Program-made: the position numbers and the translations under genes | Shown here: positions 1-8,671 of the stretch, in pieces | Layout of the letters: the number at the start of each line of letters is the position of its first letter | Position numbering within the stretch: position 1 is the stretch's first letter | Notes under the pieces: model-generated | Told to the model about the DNA's origin: nothing | Seen by the model: only the letters and a program-made list of their open reading frames with translations | Database searches by the model: none | NCBI GenBank assembly: GCA_003353945.1 | Contig: PIVM01000035.1 | Span: 1-43,007, forward strand | Reading direction: 5' to 3' | DNA: 43,007 nt | DNA from: Gammaproteobacteria bacterium | GTDB lineage: Bacteria; Pseudomonadota; Gammaproteobacteria; Pseudomonadales; PIVM01

Positions 1-3000
1 TTCGACGGCGTGAACGATCCTGTTTTTGGGGCCAAAGCCAATTTCGCAACCGGCGTCTATGAGGAAGGCCGCACGGCGCTTAAGCCGGGAAATGAATTTT
101 GGTGTGCGGCTTGTCACGATGATGAGCCATCCTGGAGCCGCCGCCAGAAGTTCGATCCGGTGATCGTCGATAATACTGATCTGGAGACGTCTCGCGCCGG
201 AGTCTGGAGCGAGAGCAGCCCGTCGAATACCGAGGATTTTTACGGCCCCAATTTTGAATACCGCAGCTTAGGGACCAGTGCAGAGGGTTTTACCTGGCAA
301 CCCAATCTGCCGCGTACCGGGGAGTACAAAGTCTACACATGGTGGAGTGAAAGCAGTGACCACCGAATGACAGACGACACTTTTACCATCAATTACGAAG
401 GTGGATCCGACACGGTGCTCGTGAACCAGCGGCGAGAACCAAGCGGCCGTTGGAACCTGTTAGGCACGTATCCCTTCAGCGAGGGAAATGCCGGCTCGGT
501 GACCTTGAGCGGTGAAAATGAATACGATTCTTATTCCGTGATGGCCGATGCCATCAAGTGGGACGACCCCGGCACTGCAGCGCCCAACGTGATTGGCGAT
601 AACACCACCTACGGCTTTTACCGCACGGGCCATAAGTTCAATTGCCTTAAATGCCACGACGCCAATAAGCCCCACATCGACCATGAGCACCGGACCTATG
701 CCGTTGACGAAGCTACCCGGACCGCGATTACCCCCTATACCGAGAGCTATCGCCTGCGGGATGTCGATGGCCAACCGGCCCTCGTCATACCACGGACTGT
801 GCGAGCCGATCCCATCGAAAAGCCATCCGATTTCGCACTCTGCTTCAGCTGTCACGACCCCGACAAAGTGGTGGGTGTCGATTATAATGACGACAGTGGC
901 ACGAATTATCGAATGGACAACGCCCCGGGTAGTCTCCACGGCTTTCATCTAGGAGCCAACTTTACTTTCGATAGTGATTGGGGCTATGAGGATACTGGGT
1001 GGGGCGGTGAGGAATCCTTCCCTTCCTGCATTACCTGCCATAACGTCCACGGTGCGCCCAATAACGTCATGATTCGCCACGGTGAGCTCATTAGCTCACC
1101 CGGTACAACGAACACGGTTCCCGGCTTTGACTTTGCCTATGTCCTCCCCGGTGATGGATCGGGTAAGGCGCGATTTGTGCCAACCCTGCCCCTGGCGGGC
1201 GATTACATCGTTACTATCACGCGTCCCTACACCTACGATAATGCGTCCAACGCCCGCTACGAAGTCAAACACGAGGGCGGGGCATCCTCCAGCATCGCCT
1301 ACATCGACCAAAGCAGGTACGGAGATAACTTGACACTAGGCACCTTCTCCTTCACGGCAAGCGGCGATGAGTACGTCGAGCTTTCGTCCGAGGGCGCCAA
1401 TGGCAATATCGTTGCCGAGTCGATCCGCTTTCAACGCGTCGGGACCGGTGAGGTGGTGACGGTTGACGACGAGGCGGCGACTTTCGAGCCGAACATTGAC
1501 GCCTGGATCTACACCGACGAGGGCGGTGGCGAATCCTATCGATCCTATCCCGCGATCCTCGACCCCATGGCTCGCACGCAGGATTCGGTGGGCAGCCACA
1601 TCGATTTCACGAAAACAGCGAGAAATTGGTGCGTAAACTGTCACATCACCCCGACCATCATTACGAGAACGCCCGTCGTGGGTGCGTACCTATTCGGTAT
1701 CGAAAGCAGCACGGATCGCATTCTCGCCGACGGGGCAAGTGAGATCATCATCCAAGTGGAATCCGTGGCACCCGACGGTGACCCACAGACACTTCTCATC
1801 GATCTCTCGTCGATCGGGGGCAGTGCAATTCAAGCCATGTATGACGATGGAACGCATGGCGACGAAGTTGCAGGCGACGGTATCTTCACCATTGGATACA
1901 TAGTACCGGATACGGTGAGTTCCGGCGCCAAAACGCTCACAGTGTCAGCCTCTGCGGGAGGCGGCTGGACCCAAGATGAGATTCCGCTCTATGTCGCGCG
2001 AGTCGGTGAGTTTATCTGGAGCAATGCGGGCGGGGACAATCTTTGGTCCAACCCCGCCAACTGGGACCATCTCAGCGTTCCGCAAGCGGGCGACCAGGTG
2101 ATCTTCAACGCTACCGGGACGGCGAATTGCAACGTCGATTCGGCTGCAAACAACTTCAGCAGTTTGCACCTATACCCCGGTTACACGGGTACGCTCACTT
2201 TCCAACCGGGCTTTGCCGCAGGCACAAGCGAACTCACCATCAGCGGTGACATCACCATCGAATCCGGCGCCCTCGCCCTGAAAGGTGACACCTCGGTGGC
2301 CCCACATGGTCAGGGAGTTACGCTTGATGCGGCGAATATTCTAATCTCCGCAGGTGCCTCCATTCACGCCAATGGCCTGGGGTTTCCTGTCAACTCAGGT
2401 CCCGGTGCACCCGGATATGGGGTCGTTTCCGGAGCCAGCCATGGTGGCCACGGTGGCTTGCGTTACGGCTCACATCCAGAGCCTTATGGCTCTGTGGATC
2501 AACCGACAGCACTGGGCAGCGGGTCAGAAACCAATGGAGGTGGCGCGATCAAGCTCGTGGCAGCCGGCACAGTCAGGATCGATGGGACCCTCTCAGCCAA
2601 TGGAGACCCTATCCCCACCAATTCCCAAGGCGGAGGCTCTGGCGGCAGCATCTGGATCATGACAGATACGCTGGCCGGATCCGGTACGATTTCTGCCGAT
2701 GGGGGTGGATACCCAACGGGGAATCGTTGGGGCAGTGGTGGCCGGATCTCACTGCAGTGGGTCAGCGGCAACAAAAGCTTTGATGGTGTCATCAGCGCGA
2801 GCAGCGGGGGTTGGGGCGATCCGAACTACGGCACCCTTTGGGTTCCGAAAACGCCGATCAATATGTGGAACGAACTCTGGAATGCCAGCTCCCCGGTCAA
2901 CGGGTCCATCGCCCTCGCTGCGGGTGAATACGATATTGATCAGCTTCGGATTACTAATGGCGCAACGCTGGAATTCCAGGGTGATCCCTCAGCCATCAAT

Positions 3001-4380
3001 GAAGCCTCCGGCGGAACCGTTAGCAACCCCCTCGGCACGGGCGTCACCCTCTATTCCCAAACGCTCACCATCGACGCGGGCGCAGCACTCTCTGCGAATT
3101 ATCTGGGTTTCGAGCCAAATCAAGGTCCAGGCAAGGGCTACGGAACTGCTGGCGCTGGCGGTGGTGGCTACGGCGGCTACGGTGGGCGGTCTACTGTAAG
3201 CACCACATGGGGCGGTTTGCCTTATGGCTCGTCAACACAACCCACGGCCTTGGGTAGCGGTGGAGGGGGTGGTGAAGGTGGACGCGGTGGCGGCGCCATC
3301 AAACTTGTTGTTTCCGATACGATCACCGTCGACGGCACGCTCATGGCACAAGGTGGCTACGGGAAACATGGACAAGGCGCCGGTAACCGCGGCGCCGGAA
3401 GTGGTGGCGGCGCAGGCGGCAGCATCTGGGTGATCACCGACACCTTGGCCGGGTCCGGCACCATCGCAGCAGATGGCAACAATGGCGATGGCCGCGGCGA
3501 TGCCGGTGGCGGTGGTCGTATCTCCCTGCAGTGGACCAGTGGCAAGAAGAGCTTTTCCGGTATCATCCGTGCGCGGGCCATTGCTGCGACCGGCCTTGGA
3601 TACACGGGCACACAAGGCACGCTGCATGTGAACGTGCCCGAAGATCCCGCCAATTCCTGGAATGAGCTGTGGCATGCCAGCTCCCCGGTAAACGGTTCTG
3701 TGGCCCTTGCGCCGGGCGACTATGCGATCGACAACCTTCACGTATCCAACAGCTCCACACTGGAGTGTCAGGGCGATACGCAGGCCGTCAATGCGGCGTC
3801 GGGTGGAAGCGCAGGCAATCCACACGGTCAGGGCGTCACTATCCATGCGACGACGCTCACCATTGATAGCGATGCAGCGATCTCTGCGAACAAGCTTGGC
3901 TTTATGCGAGAGCAAGGCCCTGGCGTTCCGGTCGCGCCTGCTGCCGGCGCGGGCCACGGTGGTGCCGGTGCCAATTACAGTTCCACTACCGGTGGCTCCT
4001 CCTACGGGGTCGAGGCAAGCCCAACGGCTTTGGGTAGTGGTGGAGGTGCCAGGGGCGGTGGTGCAATTAACCTTGATGTGACGGGGACGCTGACCGTTGA
4101 GGGCACACTTTCGGCAAATGCTGAAGATTCTAACTACTACACTCAGGGCGGGGGTGCAGGTGGAAGCATCTTGATCGCGACCGATACCTTAGCTGGAGCC
4201 GGGGCCATCACCGCCAATGGCGGCAATGCAGGCTCAAGTGCTGCCGGTGGTGGTGGTGGAAGGATTGGAGTCTACTTCAGTACGGATCTATCCACTCTAT
4301 CCGGCACAACAACCGTAACCGGCGGATGCACCAGCGGCACCAACTGCGCCGCTTCTGGGAGCATTCTCTGGCAACCGTAA
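1..4380 (+). CDS. Multihaem c-type cytochrome with golvesin-like domains and three Gly-rich repeats (5' partial)
   Basis: The reading frame is open from the first base, so the true start lies upstream; a GTG at 10 is only the first in-frame start codon. Five CxxCH haem-binding motifs are visible (CAACH, CLKCH, CFSCH, CITCH, CVNCH) at about residues 32, 211, 278, 340 and 541 counted from base 10. Between them lie two golvesin C-terminal-like beta domains (about 55-185 and 355-485). An Ig-like segment with YDDGTHGDEVAGDGIFT follows near 615. The second half holds three repeats of roughly 250 residues, two of which begin WNELW(N/H)ASSPVNGS, each with GGGAI(K/N)L and (A/S)G(S/A)G(T/A)I(S/A/T)A(D/N)G motifs. 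No membrane anchor or sorting signal is seen at the C-terminus (ends GSILWQP). Covalent haem attachment requires export, so a periplasmic or extracellular electron-transfer role is inferred. The gene is visibly GC-richer than what follows. Confidence 0.75.
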   Translation, partial: FDGVNDPVFGAKANFATGVYEEGRTALKPGNEFWCAACHDDEPSWSRRQKFDPVIVDNTDLETSRAGVWSESSPSNTEDFYGPNFEYRSLGTSAEGFTWQPNLPRTGEYKVYTWWSESSDHRMTDDTFTINYEGGSDTVLVNQRREPSGRWNLLGTYPFSEGNAGSVTLSGENEYDSYSVMADAIKWDDPGTAAPNVIGDNTTYGFYRTGHKFNCLKCHDANKPHIDHEHRTYAVDEATRTAITPYTESYRLRDVDGQPALVIPRTVRADPIEKPSDFALCFSCHDPDKVVGVDYNDDSGTNYRMDNAPGSLHGFHLGANFTFDSDWGYEDTGWGGEESFPSCITCHNVHGAPNNVMIRHGELISSPGTTNTVPGFDFAYVLPGDGSGKARFVPTLPLAGDYIVTITRPYTYDNASNARYEVKHEGGASSSIAYIDQSRYGDNLTLGTFSFTASGDEYVELSSEGANGNIVAESIRFQRVGTGEVVTVDDEAATFEPNIDAWIYTDEGGGESYRSYPAILDPMARTQDSVGSHIDFTKTARNWCVNCHITPTIITRTPVVGAYLFGIESSTDRILADGASEIIIQVESVAPDGDPQTLLIDLSSIGGSAIQAMYDDGTHGDEVAGDGIFTIGYIVPDTVSSGAKTLTVSASAGGGWTQDEIPLYVARVGEFIWSNAGGDNLWSNPANWDHLSVPQAGDQVIFNATGTANCNVDSAANNFSSLHLYPGYTGTLTFQPGFAAGTSELTISGDITIESGALALKGDTSVAPHGQGVTLDAANILISAGASIHANGLGFPVNSGPGAPGYGVVSGASHGGHGGLRYGSHPEPYGSVDQPTALGSGSETNGGGAIKLVAAGTVRIDGTLSANGDPIPTNSQGGGSGGSIWIMTDTLAGSGTISADGGGYPTGNRWGSGGRISLQWVSGNKSFDGVISASSGGWGDPNYGTLWVPKTPINMWNELWNASSPVNGSIALAAGEYDIDQLRITNGATLEFQGDPSAINEASGGTVSNPLGTGVTLYSQTLTIDAGAALSANYLGFEPNQGPGKGYGTAGAGGGGYGGYGGRSTVSTTWGGLPYGSSTQPTALGSGGGGGEGGRGGGAIKLVVSDTITVDGTLMAQGGYGKHGQGAGNRGAGSGGGAGGSIWVITDTLAGSGTIAADGNNGDGRGDAGGGGRISLQWTSGKKSFSGIIRARAIAATGLGYTGTQGTLHVNVPEDPANSWNELWHASSPVNGSVALAPGDYAIDNLHVSNSSTLECQGDTQAVNAASGGSAGNPHGQGVTIHATTLTIDSDAAISANKLGFMREQGPGVPVAPAAGAGHGGAGANYSSTTGGSSYGVEASPTALGSGGGARGGGAINLDVTGTLTVEGTLSANAEDSNYYTQGGGAGGSILIATDTLAGAGAITANGGNAGSSAAGGGGGRIGVYFSTDLSTLSGTTTVTGGCTSGTNCAASGSILWQP

Positions 4381-4495
4381 CCTAACCCGCACTTCTCACA
4401 AGACGGCAGTTTGAGATGTGTTTTATGCTTGTGGTTAAGTGCATATTGCATAAAACGTAACGGTTCGGTCGCACTTACGACAGGCAGTAACGCAT

Positions 4496-5326
4496 TCACC
4501 TGCCAAACTTGTTTAGTCGATCTCTGACTGATGCCAAACTGGCGTTATTGATAAACAAGCTGTGGAAATTCGTTTTGTTTTCACTGCGAGCAGGCTCAGT
4601 CTGATAGTTTAGCCCGTAGAATTTGGACGTCATTCTATCGGTATACTGCACAATATTGGAGAACTCACGACCGATATCTTTTAACGGCGACTCGGTGGGG
4701 AAATGGATAGCATTGATCAACATCGCATGAATCCCTGCATCGGGCGATGTGGGTTTGTCACCCAGAAAATACGGTTTATCCCCTAAGATTTCTGACAGTG
4801 CCTTAAAGTCACGCCGCGCAAATTCATAGATTTCATTATTGGGATATCTCACATAGCCCTGCCACTGATGTTTGAGTGAGTCCCTCATACTCTTTTTGAT
4901 AACGCCTTTAATTATTGGGCGTAACCAGTTCAAATGATCAGGAATAAAAGCCGATGACCAATGGTTCAGTATCGCATTGCGGCTCGCATCCACGTAATAA
5001 CGATCTTTCATCAGGCAATAGATCAGACGATCTTCAGCAATGGCTTGTGCGGCATAGCCGATGGCTAACTGTTCTTCGCTCAGATCCTCATCAACTTTAT
5101 TACCGTAGGCCTTCTTTAAATACTCAATAATCTTTTGGGAGTCGTAAACCACTGTGCCATTGTCTTCGATGCAGGGTAATTTTCGGGTGGGCGTCATACT
5201 CCAGTTATTGTCATTCACTGCCCTGTAGGGAAGGTCGGCCATTTTAAGATAGGTTTCTACCTTCATGCAGAAATTACTAAGGTTTGGAATATTTAGCCCT
5301 GGTTTAAATTGATGCAGTAGAATCAT
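4496..5326 (-). CDS. Glutathione S-transferase family protein (metaxin/Fax-like)
   Basis: A 276-residue protein with an N-terminal thioredoxin-like GST domain and a helical C-terminal GST domain. The segment KLPCIEDNGTVVYDSQKIIEYL (about residues 49-70) matches the P-[CVI]-[LIE]-[DE] and DS-x-x-I-x-x-YL pattern of the Fax/metaxin-type GSTs, and DKPYFLGDKPTSPDAGIHAML (near 185-205) is the helical-domain signature of these proteins. The start is supported by GGAG six bases upstream of the ATG. Substrate unknown; in bacteria these proteins are usually annotated only as GST family members. It stands alone, convergent with the cytochrome gene across a 115-bp gap that shows no clear terminator. Confidence 0.8.
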   Translation of the reverse strand: MILLHQFKPGLNIPNLSNFCMKVETYLKMADLPYRAVNDNNWSMTPTRKLPCIEDNGTVVYDSQKIIEYLKKAYGNKVDEDLSEEQLAIGYAAQAIAEDRLIYCLMKDRYYVDASRNAILNHWSSAFIPDHLNWLRPIIKGVIKKSMRDSLKHQWQGYVRYPNNEIYEFARRDFKALSEILGDKPYFLGDKPTSPDAGIHAMLINAIHFPTESPLKDIGREFSNIVQYTDRMTSKFYGLNYQTEPARSENKTNFHSLFINNASLASVRDRLNKFGR

Positions 5327-5587
5327 GGCGTCTCCATGGATCCAATGTTTGTTTTTTTATACCTTAAAATCTTCCCGTACGACCAACATCGCTAACAGCA
5401 CAGTATTTTTTATCGCCCTTCCCTTTGTTCAACAGATGTTTGGCGACAGGTGATTATTCATTTGTCACTGAAGAAGGTCAATCCATAAAGCGGTATTTTT
5501 TAAATGAACATATTGTAGGACTTGATTCACCCTGTGGTAAAAAATCAGGGATTTGTTGAGATGGGATTATGTAGATTCACAAAACGA

Positions 5588-5624
5588 AAAATATTGAACA
5601 TTGCTTACAATAACAATGTTCAAT
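5588..5624 (-). terminator. Possible terminator of the Cys-rich lipoprotein gene
   Basis: Perfect 11-bp arms ATTGAACATTG (5593-5603) and CAATGTTCAAT (5614-5624) enclose a 10-base loop. Read on the minus strand, the stem is followed by ATTTTTCGTTTT, a U-rich run. The stem is AT-rich, so termination strength is uncertain; a binding site for a dimeric regulator is an alternative. Confidence 0.4.
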
Positions 5625-5643
5625 GTTTTCGTATCGGTCGAGA

Positions 5644-5696
5644 GTCGGTCGGACTTAGGTCCGTTCCTCGACTAAGAAGAACGTCCTAAGACCGAC
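5644..5696. repeat. Imperfect inverted repeat downstream of the lipoprotein stop codon
   Basis: GTCGGT at the left end pairs with ACCGAC at the right, and CTTAGG pairs with CCTAAG further in, with a bulge between. It begins about 17 bp beyond the lipoprotein stop codon and, together with the 5593-5624 hairpin, makes a structured 3' region. Confidence 0.4.
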
Positions 5697-5712
5697 AGTC
5701 ACGAAGTGCAGC

Positions 5713-8067
5713 TTAATTAAACAAATCTGCAAGCCCTGGGAACATTTCTGTCAGGTCAGTGATTAGACCTGACAGGATATCCTCAAAAGGTGCCCAGCAG
5801 ACCGGGCCAACGCCGTTGTAGCCATCCTCGCAGACTGGATAACACAGTCCGGCATCCAGTTCCTCTCCTTCGCCGCAAACCAGCGCGGGAATAGTGCCAA
5901 CACCGCGTCCGTAAGAGGGATCATCCAACCAGCAGACAGGACCAACGCCATGGTAATCAACGTCACATTGTGTATAACAAAGACCTGCGTCTTCATCTTC
6001 ATCCGCTGCACAACTCATTGGTGTGCCGACACCTCGGCCGTAGGATGCTGTATCCAACCAGCAGACTGGGCCAACGCCGTGATAACCAGCATCGCAATAG
6101 TAATAACACAGACCCGCATCTTTCTCTTTGCCATCTGGACAGCTACCACCCCATGGAATGGTTCCCACACCACGGCCATAGGAACCGGGCAGATCATTCC
6201 AGCACACTGGCCCTACACCGTGGAAACCATCCGCACAATAGTCATAGCAAAGCCCGGCATCTTTCTCTTGGCCTGGACACGACGACAGTGGCGTGCCTAC
6301 ACCTCGACCATAGGATTGTGCTAGATCATTCCAACAAACCGGCCCTATGCCATGGAAACCATCGGAACAGTAGTCATAACACAAGCCTGCGTCCATCTCC
6401 TGGTCGCCACAGCTCTGACCAGCCACACCACCCACGCCACGACCATAGGTCACCAGTTGAGCCGGATTTCCATCGGGAATTGAATCACAGATGTTGCCAA
6501 GCCCATCATTATCGTTATCTTCTTGGCCAGGATTAGAATCGGTCGGACAGTTATCCACATCATCATCTGCCCCATCGTTATCGAAATCGTTGGGGTAGGT
6601 ATCACAAAGATCACCAATTCCATCTTCATCGCTGTCGAGCTGATCCTGATTAGCCTTATTTGGACAGTTATCACCGCTGTCTGGTATCAGATCACCATCG
6701 GCATCGGCAAGCTCGGGTGTATCACAAGCATCCCCGCCCTCATCATCAAAGTCACTGTTGGCCTGATCGGGATTACTGATCTCAGGACAGTTGTCGTAGC
6801 GGTCAAACACGCCGTCTTCATCACTATCAACGAAGGGCGGTGAGGTATCGCACTCACCATTTTGGCAAGTCCAGTCGGGGTAGTAGACATTGACCATTCC
6901 ACCGTTGGCCTTACAGATTTGTTCAGGCAGAGGGTCAGAGATGCAGCCGACAGTGAAGTAACCACCATCACGAATCTTGTTGTGGAAGTCTGTGTGTGAT
7001 TCAACAATGCCGATATAGTCGCCCTCTCCCACCTGGACGGTTCCTTGTTCGCTGCCATTGCCGTTGAGATCTGAGTATTGGGCAAGTTGGCCACTAACAG
7101 TGAGTTGATCCCCTTCGGCGGTCGTAAAGTTACAAGCGCTGTAGGTGAAATAGCTATTAGCCTGGCCATCTAATATTTTAAGGTCGACACTCCAGTTGGC
7201 GGTACCGCCGCCGGGACAACTCAGCGTACCTTGGTTACCCCCACCGGTGGGATCGCTGCAGCGAATACCACACTGCACCTGATCCTTCCAACGCACAAAA
7301 GCCACTGCAAAGTCATCGTTGGCCAAAGGCATGCCAAGGACCACCGTGGTATCACACACATTACCGACACCATCACCGTCATCATCACCCTGATCACGGT
7401 TCCATACAGTCGGACAGTTATCTACGGTATCTGGAATGAGGTCACTGTCTGTATCAGCGAGACCGCTGCAGGCATCTGAATTCTGATCCGGGTTATAGGT
7501 ATAAGGGCAGTTATCGATGTCATCTAGTACGTCATCATTGTCATCATCATCGTCACAAACATTCCCTATACCATCATCTTCATTATCCGCTTGATTGCCG
7601 TTTCCAATATCCGGACAATTGTCAATATTATTGGCAACACCATCCTCATCACCGTCGCAATCACCATAACCCGATGTATCGTAATCACCATTAATGACAA
7701 TGGGCTCTGCATTATTGCCAATAAAGCTGATACTGATACGCTGATCTGCCTGACAAGCAGCAAGATCTATCTCGTAGCCACTTACCTCTTCACCAAACTG
7801 GCAGCTAGCGCCATCCTGATGAACCAGTGCAGTCGTTCCGGAGCAAACTGTTTTACCGGCTACACCTTCGATACTAACAAGAAGACCATCGGTATCAGAC
7901 AGAACACCCGGATCCGGTTCGAAAATCTGCTGTGCTGTCGGTTCCGGGTTTGGCGGCGGCGGTAAACACCCCGTCGCCAACACGGTAATGATGGGGGCTA
8001 TCATTACGCCAACAGCAGCGAGGCACTGATTTACCAAAGGCTTCACAAGCTTAAATTCACCATTCAT
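5713..8067 (-). CDS. Thrombospondin type 3 repeat lipoprotein with five C-terminal YGRGVG Cys-rich repeats
   Basis: A secreted lipoprotein: a hydrophobic N-terminal segment ends in the lipobox LATGC, followed by a Pro-rich linker. An N-terminal beta-type domain of about 90 residues resembles that of the second TSP3 lipoprotein in this window. Six DNCP-type TSP3 calcium-binding repeats follow, split into two blocks of three by a Cys-containing domain (about residues 240-400). The C-terminal third (about 538-762) has five tandem units of 40-46 residues, each YGRGVG...C...DAGLCY..C...(F/Y)(H/N)G(I/V)GPVCW, with four cysteines. The ATG at 8067 is preferred over 8076 because AGGA sits nine bases upstream of it but directly abuts the earlier ATG. 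TSP3 repeats bind calcium and stiffen surface proteins; a cell-surface or adhesive role is inferred. The function of the Cys repeats is not known to me. Confidence 0.8.
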   Translation of the reverse strand: MNGEFKLVKPLVNQCLAAVGVMIAPIITVLATGCLPPPPNPEPTAQQIFEPDPGVLSDTDGLLVSIEGVAGKTVCSGTTALVHQDGASCQFGEEVSGYEIDLAACQADQRISISFIGNNAEPIVINGDYDTSGYGDCDGDEDGVANNIDNCPDIGNGNQADNEDDGIGNVCDDDDDNDDVLDDIDNCPYTYNPDQNSDACSGLADTDSDLIPDTVDNCPTVWNRDQGDDDGDGVGNVCDTTVVLGMPLANDDFAVAFVRWKDQVQCGIRCSDPTGGGNQGTLSCPGGGTANWSVDLKILDGQANSYFTYSACNFTTAEGDQLTVSGQLAQYSDLNGNGSEQGTVQVGEGDYIGIVESHTDFHNKIRDGGYFTVGCISDPLPEQICKANGGMVNVYYPDWTCQNGECDTSPPFVDSDEDGVFDRYDNCPEISNPDQANSDFDDEGGDACDTPELADADGDLIPDSGDNCPNKANQDQLDSDEDGIGDLCDTYPNDFDNDGADDDVDNCPTDSNPGQEDNDNDGLGNICDSIPDGNPAQLVTYGRGVGGVAGQSCGDQEMDAGLCYDYCSDGFHGIGPVCWNDLAQSYGRGVGTPLSSCPGQEKDAGLCYDYCADGFHGVGPVCWNDLPGSYGRGVGTIPWGGSCPDGKEKDAGLCYYYCDAGYHGVGPVCWLDTASYGRGVGTPMSCAADEDEDAGLCYTQCDVDYHGVGPVCWLDDPSYGRGVGTIPALVCGEGEELDAGLCYPVCEDGYNGVGPVCWAPFEDILSGLITDLTEMFPGLADLFN

Positions 8068-8504
8068 GCGATGCATTCCTTGTAGGTTATTTCAACCTGA
8101 TGCGATAGTTCAGGTTTTGTTAGTTTGAATACTCTTCTTTTTGTTGTTCAATGCTAACTTCACAACGACTACATCCCTAGACGGGTTTACACAACAGAAA
8201 TCATCATTGGAAACCAATGTGATCACATATCGTCGACAGCTGAATGACTACTTATTGGGATCAGCGAAAGGCACGAACTCTGACCGAAGTTTTATTGGTT
8301 GTTGATATCAGTCACAACGCGATCCTAACACATCAACTATATATTACAAGCATACACCACAGCTGCATCTATCTGTTTTATATGAACATATAAAATCACC
8401 TTATATATGCAGCGTATATTATTGGAAGGAATGCCCGCTCACCAAACCAGCATATTAGATCGCTGCAAGCTTTTCAAAATTAGAGACTGTTTTGATATTG
8501 CAGA
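8068..8504. other. Intergenic region upstream of the Cys-rich lipoprotein
   Basis: No coding region is seen. It contains AGGTT/AACCT and ACCTGA/TCAGGT inverted repeats within 60 bp of the lipoprotein start, and an AT-rich 20-bp palindrome at 8376-8395. The promoter of the lipoprotein gene should lie here, but no convincing -35/-10 pair stands out. Confidence 0.4.
8376..8395. promoter_or_regulatory. AT-rich palindrome upstream of the Cys-rich lipoprotein
   Basis: Nine-base arms TTTTATATG and CATATAAAA flank a 2-base spacer, giving a perfect dyad. A related word, TGAACATATT, occurs just upstream of the second TSP3 lipoprotein gene. A regulator-binding role is inferred from symmetry only. Confidence 0.35.
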
Positions 8505-8540
8505 TATAAAAAAACCGGCCAGGTAGAAACCTGGCCGGTT
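8505..8540 (-). terminator. Intrinsic terminator after gltX-tRNA-Ala
   Basis: On the minus strand, 12-bp arms AACCGGCCAGGT and ACCTGGCCGGTT enclose a 4-base loop and run directly into a U tract. It begins about 15 bp after the 3' end of the tRNA gene, so it should end the gltX-tRNA-Ala transcript. Confidence 0.92.
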
Positions 8541-8555
8541 ATTTCACTTGTAAAT

Positions 8556-8631
8556 TGGTGGAGCTAGGCGGGATCGAACCGCCGACCTCTTGACTGCCAG
8601 TCAAGCACTCTCCCAGCTGAGCTATAGCCCC
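8556..8631 (-). tRNA. tRNA-Ala (anticodon GGC)
   Basis: The minus strand gives a 76-nt cloverleaf starting GGGGCTATAGCTCAGC and ending with an encoded CCA. The anticodon stem CTTGA/TCAAG encloses the loop CTGGCAG, anticodon GGC, which reads GCC and GCU alanine codons. The T arm contains GGTTCGATCC. It lies 40 bp after gltX and is followed by an intrinsic terminator; gltX with an adjacent alanine tRNA is a known arrangement in Pseudomonas-like bacteria. Confidence 0.97.
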
Positions 8632-8671
8632 AATAAAGGAGCCGGCATTCTATTGAGCCACTCCCATGATG

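Larger units (their letters stand above)
5327..5712. other. Gene-free interval with hairpins
   Basis: This 386-bp interval lies between the GST start and the end of the Cys-rich lipoprotein gene. No convincing ORF is present. It holds the inverted repeats annotated at 5593-5624 and 5644-5696. It also contains ATGAACATAT near 5502, a word that recurs upstream of both TSP3 lipoprotein genes. Confidence 0.5.

Noticed and set aside
3232-3957. 241-codon minus-strand ORF inside the cytochrome gene
   Set aside because: It is antisense to the GC-rich glycine repeats, where stop codons are rare; no domain is recognisable.
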